Positions 61,594 to 64,000 of a DNA stretch of 64,000 nucleotides are shown here, in pieces; the first letter of the stretch is position 1; each line of letters opens with the position of its first letter. The stretch lies in the NCBI RefSeq assembly GCF_007997015.1, contig NZ_VOSM01000001.1, positions 1 to 64,000 of the forward strand, given 5' to 3'. The position numbers were made by a program, and so were the translations under genes. The DNA comes from Lujinxingia vulgaris. GTDB lineage: Bacteria > Myxococcota_A > Bradymonadia > Bradymonadales > Bradymonadaceae. The notes beneath the pieces were generated by a model. That model was given only the letters and a program-made list of their open reading frames with translations, was not told the origin of the DNA and did not search any database.

Positions 61594-61630
61594 GAGGCGG
61601 TCGAGCGGAGCTCGGTCGCCTCTTTTTTTT
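61594..61630 (+). terminator. Rho-independent terminator after GCS2-CBS gene
   Basis: GAGGCG ... CGCCTC with an inner GTCGAGC/GCTCGGT pairing (two G-U pairs) gives about 13 bp of stem around a GGA loop, followed by eight T residues. It lies in the 306-bp gap 61539-61844, which shows nothing else. Confidence 0.85.
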
Positions 61631-61844
61631 GCGACGTGGCGAAGATCGCCGGCGGGCCGCCGAAGATGCCGGTCGCGTTCCCCGGGGGCGAATTTCGATG
61701 CTGACGCGATCGTTTCCCTTAAGGCTTCGGGAAGAGTCCCACCGGGTCCTTTACGCCCCTTAAGCCCGGGGAGTATCATCCGCGCCGATGCCGAGAGGCG
61801 GCGCACTCCGATGAGCTTTCCGTGTTTTTTGCCAGGTTTTGCCG

Positions 61845-64000
61845 ATGTCTGACTTCGTTCACCTGCACGTCCACACCCAGTACAGCCTCCTCGACGGGGC
61901 GATCCGCATCCCGAAGTTGATGAGCCGCGTCTCCGAGCTGGGCATGGGCGCGGTGGCCATGACCGACCACGGCAACATGTACGGGGCGGTGGACTTTCAG
62001 AAGGCGGCGAAGAAGGCCGGGCTCAAGTCGATCATCGGCGTTGAGATGTACATGACATCTCACCCCTACGAAGAGTCCAAGGAGCCGAAGAGCTACCACC
62101 TGACGCTGCTCGCGCAGAACCTCACCGGCTACAAAAACCTGATGTACCTCAACTCGATGGGCTGGCTAAACGGCCAGCACGCGCGCACCGGGCTGCCGCG
62201 CATCGACTTTGAGCTGCTGGCCGAGCGCAACGAGGGCATCATCTGCCTCTCCGGTGACCTGGGCGGGGAGGTTAATCAGCACATCCTTCGCGGCGATCTC
62301 GACGCCGCCCGTGAGGTCGCCGCCCGCTACCGCGAGGTCTTTGGTAAAGATCGCTACTACCTGGAAGTCATGGACAATGCGCTGCCCGAGCAGCGCAAAT
62401 GCACCCAGGCGATGGTCGAGATCGGCCGGGAGCTCGACATCGAGCTCGTCGCCACCAACGACTGCCACTACCTGGCCCGCGAAGATGCCCGCGCCCACGC
62501 CGTGCTCATGTGCATTCAGCTGGGTAAGACCGTCGACATCGATCGCATCATGGAGCACGGCGTCGACCAGCTCTACGTGCGCAGCGCCGAGGAGATGTAC
62601 GAGGCTTTTGCCGACATCCCGCGCGCCTGTGAGAACACCGTGCGCATCGCCGAGATGTGCGACCTGGAGATCCCGCTCGGTGAGGTCTTCCTGCCGCAGT
62701 ACGACGTGCCGCAGTCCTTCCGCAACGAGCACGAGGGGGCAGACACCAAGACGATCATCCACGAGTATTTTCGCCACGTGGCCCGCGCCGGGCTTGAGGA
62801 GCGTTTTGCGGAGTTCGACGCCCTGGGCGTGAGCTACGACCGCCAGGAGTATGAGGAGCGCCTGGAAGTCGAGATCGGCATCATCTGCCAGATGGACTTT
62901 CCGGGCTACTTTCTGATCGTGTGGGACTTCATCGCCTGGTCGCACGAGCACGACATCCCGGTCGGCCCGGGCCGCGGCTCCGGTGCCGGTAGTCTCGTGG
63001 CCTACGCGATGCGCATCACCGACATCGACCCGATGCCTTACGATCTTCTCTTCGAGCGCTTCCTCAACCCGGAGCGCGTCTCGATGCCGGACTTCGACAT
63101 CGACTTCTGCATGAACCGTCGCGGGGAGGTCATCGACTATGTGACCGAGAAGTACGGCTACCATAACGTGGGTCAGATCGTGACCTACGGTCAGCTTAAA
63201 GCCCGCGCGGCGATTAAGGATGTGGGACGAGCGCTGAACTTCAGCTACGGGGAGACCGACCGCCTGGCCAAGCTTGTACCGGATGTGCTGGGCATCTCGC
63301 TGCAGGAGTCGCTGGATCAGGAAAAACGCCTGCGCGACCTCTGCGAAGAAGACGAGCGGGTCGACACCCTCTTCGACATCGCGCTCTCGCTGGAGAACCT
63401 CAACCGCCAGGCGGGCATGCACGCCGCCGGCATCGTGATCTCCGAGACCCCGCTCTGGGACTTCGTGCCGATCTGCCGCGGCGCCAACGGCGAACTGGTG
63501 ACCCAGTACGCCAAAAACGAGGTCGAAGAGGCCGGCCTTGTGAAGTTCGACTTCCTGGGGCTCAAGACGCTCACGGTGCTGCAGGACGCCATCAAGCTCA
63601 TCAACCAGCAGCGTGAGGCCCGCGGCGAAGAGCGTTTCGATCTCAACGCCATCCCGCTTGATGATCCGGAGGTCTTTAAGCTGATCTCCGCCGGCAACAC
63701 CACCGGTGTCTTCCAGCTGGAATCCTCGGGCTTTCAGGAGCTTTTGAAAAAGCTCAAGCCCAACTGTTTTGAAGATATCATCGCCGCGGTGGCCCTCTAC
63801 CGCCCGGGCCCCCTGGGAAGCGGCATGGTCGATGACTTCATCGACCGCAAGCACGGCAGAAAGCAGGTCGAGTACCCGCACCCCTGGCTCGAAGATGTGC
63901 TCAAGCCCACCTACGGGGTCATGGTCTACCAGGAGCAGGTCATGAAGACCGCCCAGGTGATGGCGGGCTACTCGCTGGGCGGCGCCGACCTGCTGCGCCG
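61845..64000 (+). CDS. dnaE: DNA polymerase III alpha subunit (5' part; runs off window)
   Basis: The first 718 codons of the replicative polymerase catalytic subunit; the stop lies beyond base 64000. ATG 61845 gives 'MSDFVHLHVHTQYSLLDGAI', the start of the PHP domain with its HxH metal motif, followed by 'MTDHGNMYGAVDFQKAAKKA'. The polymerase part contains 'PVGPGRGSGAGSLVAYAM' and the catalytic 'PDFDIDF' (P415-F421; two metal-binding Asp at 416 and 418), then 'RQAGMHAAGIVISETPLWD', 'VALYRPGPLGSGMVDDFI' and 'YGVMVYQEQVMKTAQVMAGY'. Everything seen is intact. The upstream 16-bp spacing has GCCAGG as a poor ribosome-binding site. Confidence 0.95.
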   Translation, partial: MSDFVHLHVHTQYSLLDGAIRIPKLMSRVSELGMGAVAMTDHGNMYGAVDFQKAAKKAGLKSIIGVEMYMTSHPYEESKEPKSYHLTLLAQNLTGYKNLMYLNSMGWLNGQHARTGLPRIDFELLAERNEGIICLSGDLGGEVNQHILRGDLDAAREVAARYREVFGKDRYYLEVMDNALPEQRKCTQAMVEIGRELDIELVATNDCHYLAREDARAHAVLMCIQLGKTVDIDRIMEHGVDQLYVRSAEEMYEAFADIPRACENTVRIAEMCDLEIPLGEVFLPQYDVPQSFRNEHEGADTKTIIHEYFRHVARAGLEERFAEFDALGVSYDRQEYEERLEVEIGIICQMDFPGYFLIVWDFIAWSHEHDIPVGPGRGSGAGSLVAYAMRITDIDPMPYDLLFERFLNPERVSMPDFDIDFCMNRRGEVIDYVTEKYGYHNVGQIVTYGQLKARAAIKDVGRALNFSYGETDRLAKLVPDVLGISLQESLDQEKRLRDLCEEDERVDTLFDIALSLENLNRQAGMHAAGIVISETPLWDFVPICRGANGELVTQYAKNEVEEAGLVKFDFLGLKTLTVLQDAIKLINQQREARGEERFDLNAIPLDDPEVFKLISAGNTTGVFQLESSGFQELLKKLKPNCFEDIIAAVALYRPGPLGSGMVDDFIDRKHGRKQVEYPHPWLEDVLKPTYGVMVYQEQVMKTAQVMAGYSLGGADLLR

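Overview
The window is GC-rich and densely coded, and every recognisable gene looks chromosomal. The gene content suggests a predatory or social deltaproteobacterium-like lineage (Myxococcota or Bradymonadales grade). The supporting features are Ser/Thr kinases with PEGA domains, a RomR-like receiver protein, MJ0042 zinc-ribbon/TPR membrane proteins, a DUF1552/DUF1592 pair, type IV pilus genes, a non-flagellar type III secretion cluster, and an F0 operon whose c subunit has a signal-like N-terminus. This placement is inference from gene content; no rRNA or other marker was available.

Layout: 0.3-6.7 kb is a low-density region with a lipoprotein, a Spo0M/arrestin-like protein, a metallophosphoesterase, an XPB-type helicase and a small holin-family membrane protein. 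They are separated by arrays of a short repeat with core GACC-N3-GGTC. 6.8-10.9 kb holds a lipoprotein, an overlapping rimK/Ser-Thr kinase pair and the RomR-like protein. 11.2-18.5 kb holds valS, a SprT/M48-like metalloprotease, a metallophosphoesterase/tetraheme cytochrome fusion and a large repeat-bearing protein. 18.5-25.7 kb holds a minus-strand pilus operon (membrane protein, pilD, PilS-like kinase, PilR-like regulator), a REC-GAF-HD-GYP protein and an ECF sigma factor with a candidate self-regulated promoter. 26-30.7 kb holds gyrA and the F0 genes atpZ-atpI-atpB-atpE, closed by a terminator with no F1 genes. 30.9-36.2 kb holds two zinc-ribbon/TPR paralogues, thpR and cinA. 36.3-44.6 kb holds a PEGA-domain kinase, the sctI-J-(K)-L-N-O cluster plus an unknown small gene, and a Crp-like regulator. 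44.7-50.1 kb holds a cytochrome-b-like membrane protein, hflK/hflC, hrpB and a His-rich duplicated protein. 50.2-54 kb holds another large repeat array and the DUF1552/DUF1592 pair. 54.1-64 kb holds pilB, a DUF1499 lipoprotein, a membrane protein, an OppA-like lipoprotein with a TlpA-like thioredoxin, a GCS2-CBS fusion and dnaE, which runs off the window end.

The strongest candidate for something undescribed is the repeat family. Six intergenic loci carry about 45 copies of an 11-bp core, GACC-N3-GGTC, in variants such as GACCCAGGGTC and GACCGTGGGTC. The core-to-core distance is almost always 22 bp, or 22 plus a locus-specific insert of 13 bp (array at 50.2 kb) or 24 bp (array at 5.5 kb). The 24-bp insert is a copy of the last codons of the xpb gene. 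Core and phasing are shared between loci while the 11-bp spacers differ between them, which points to arrays of phased protein-binding sites or a new short interspersed repeat. It does not look like coding DNA or CRISPR.
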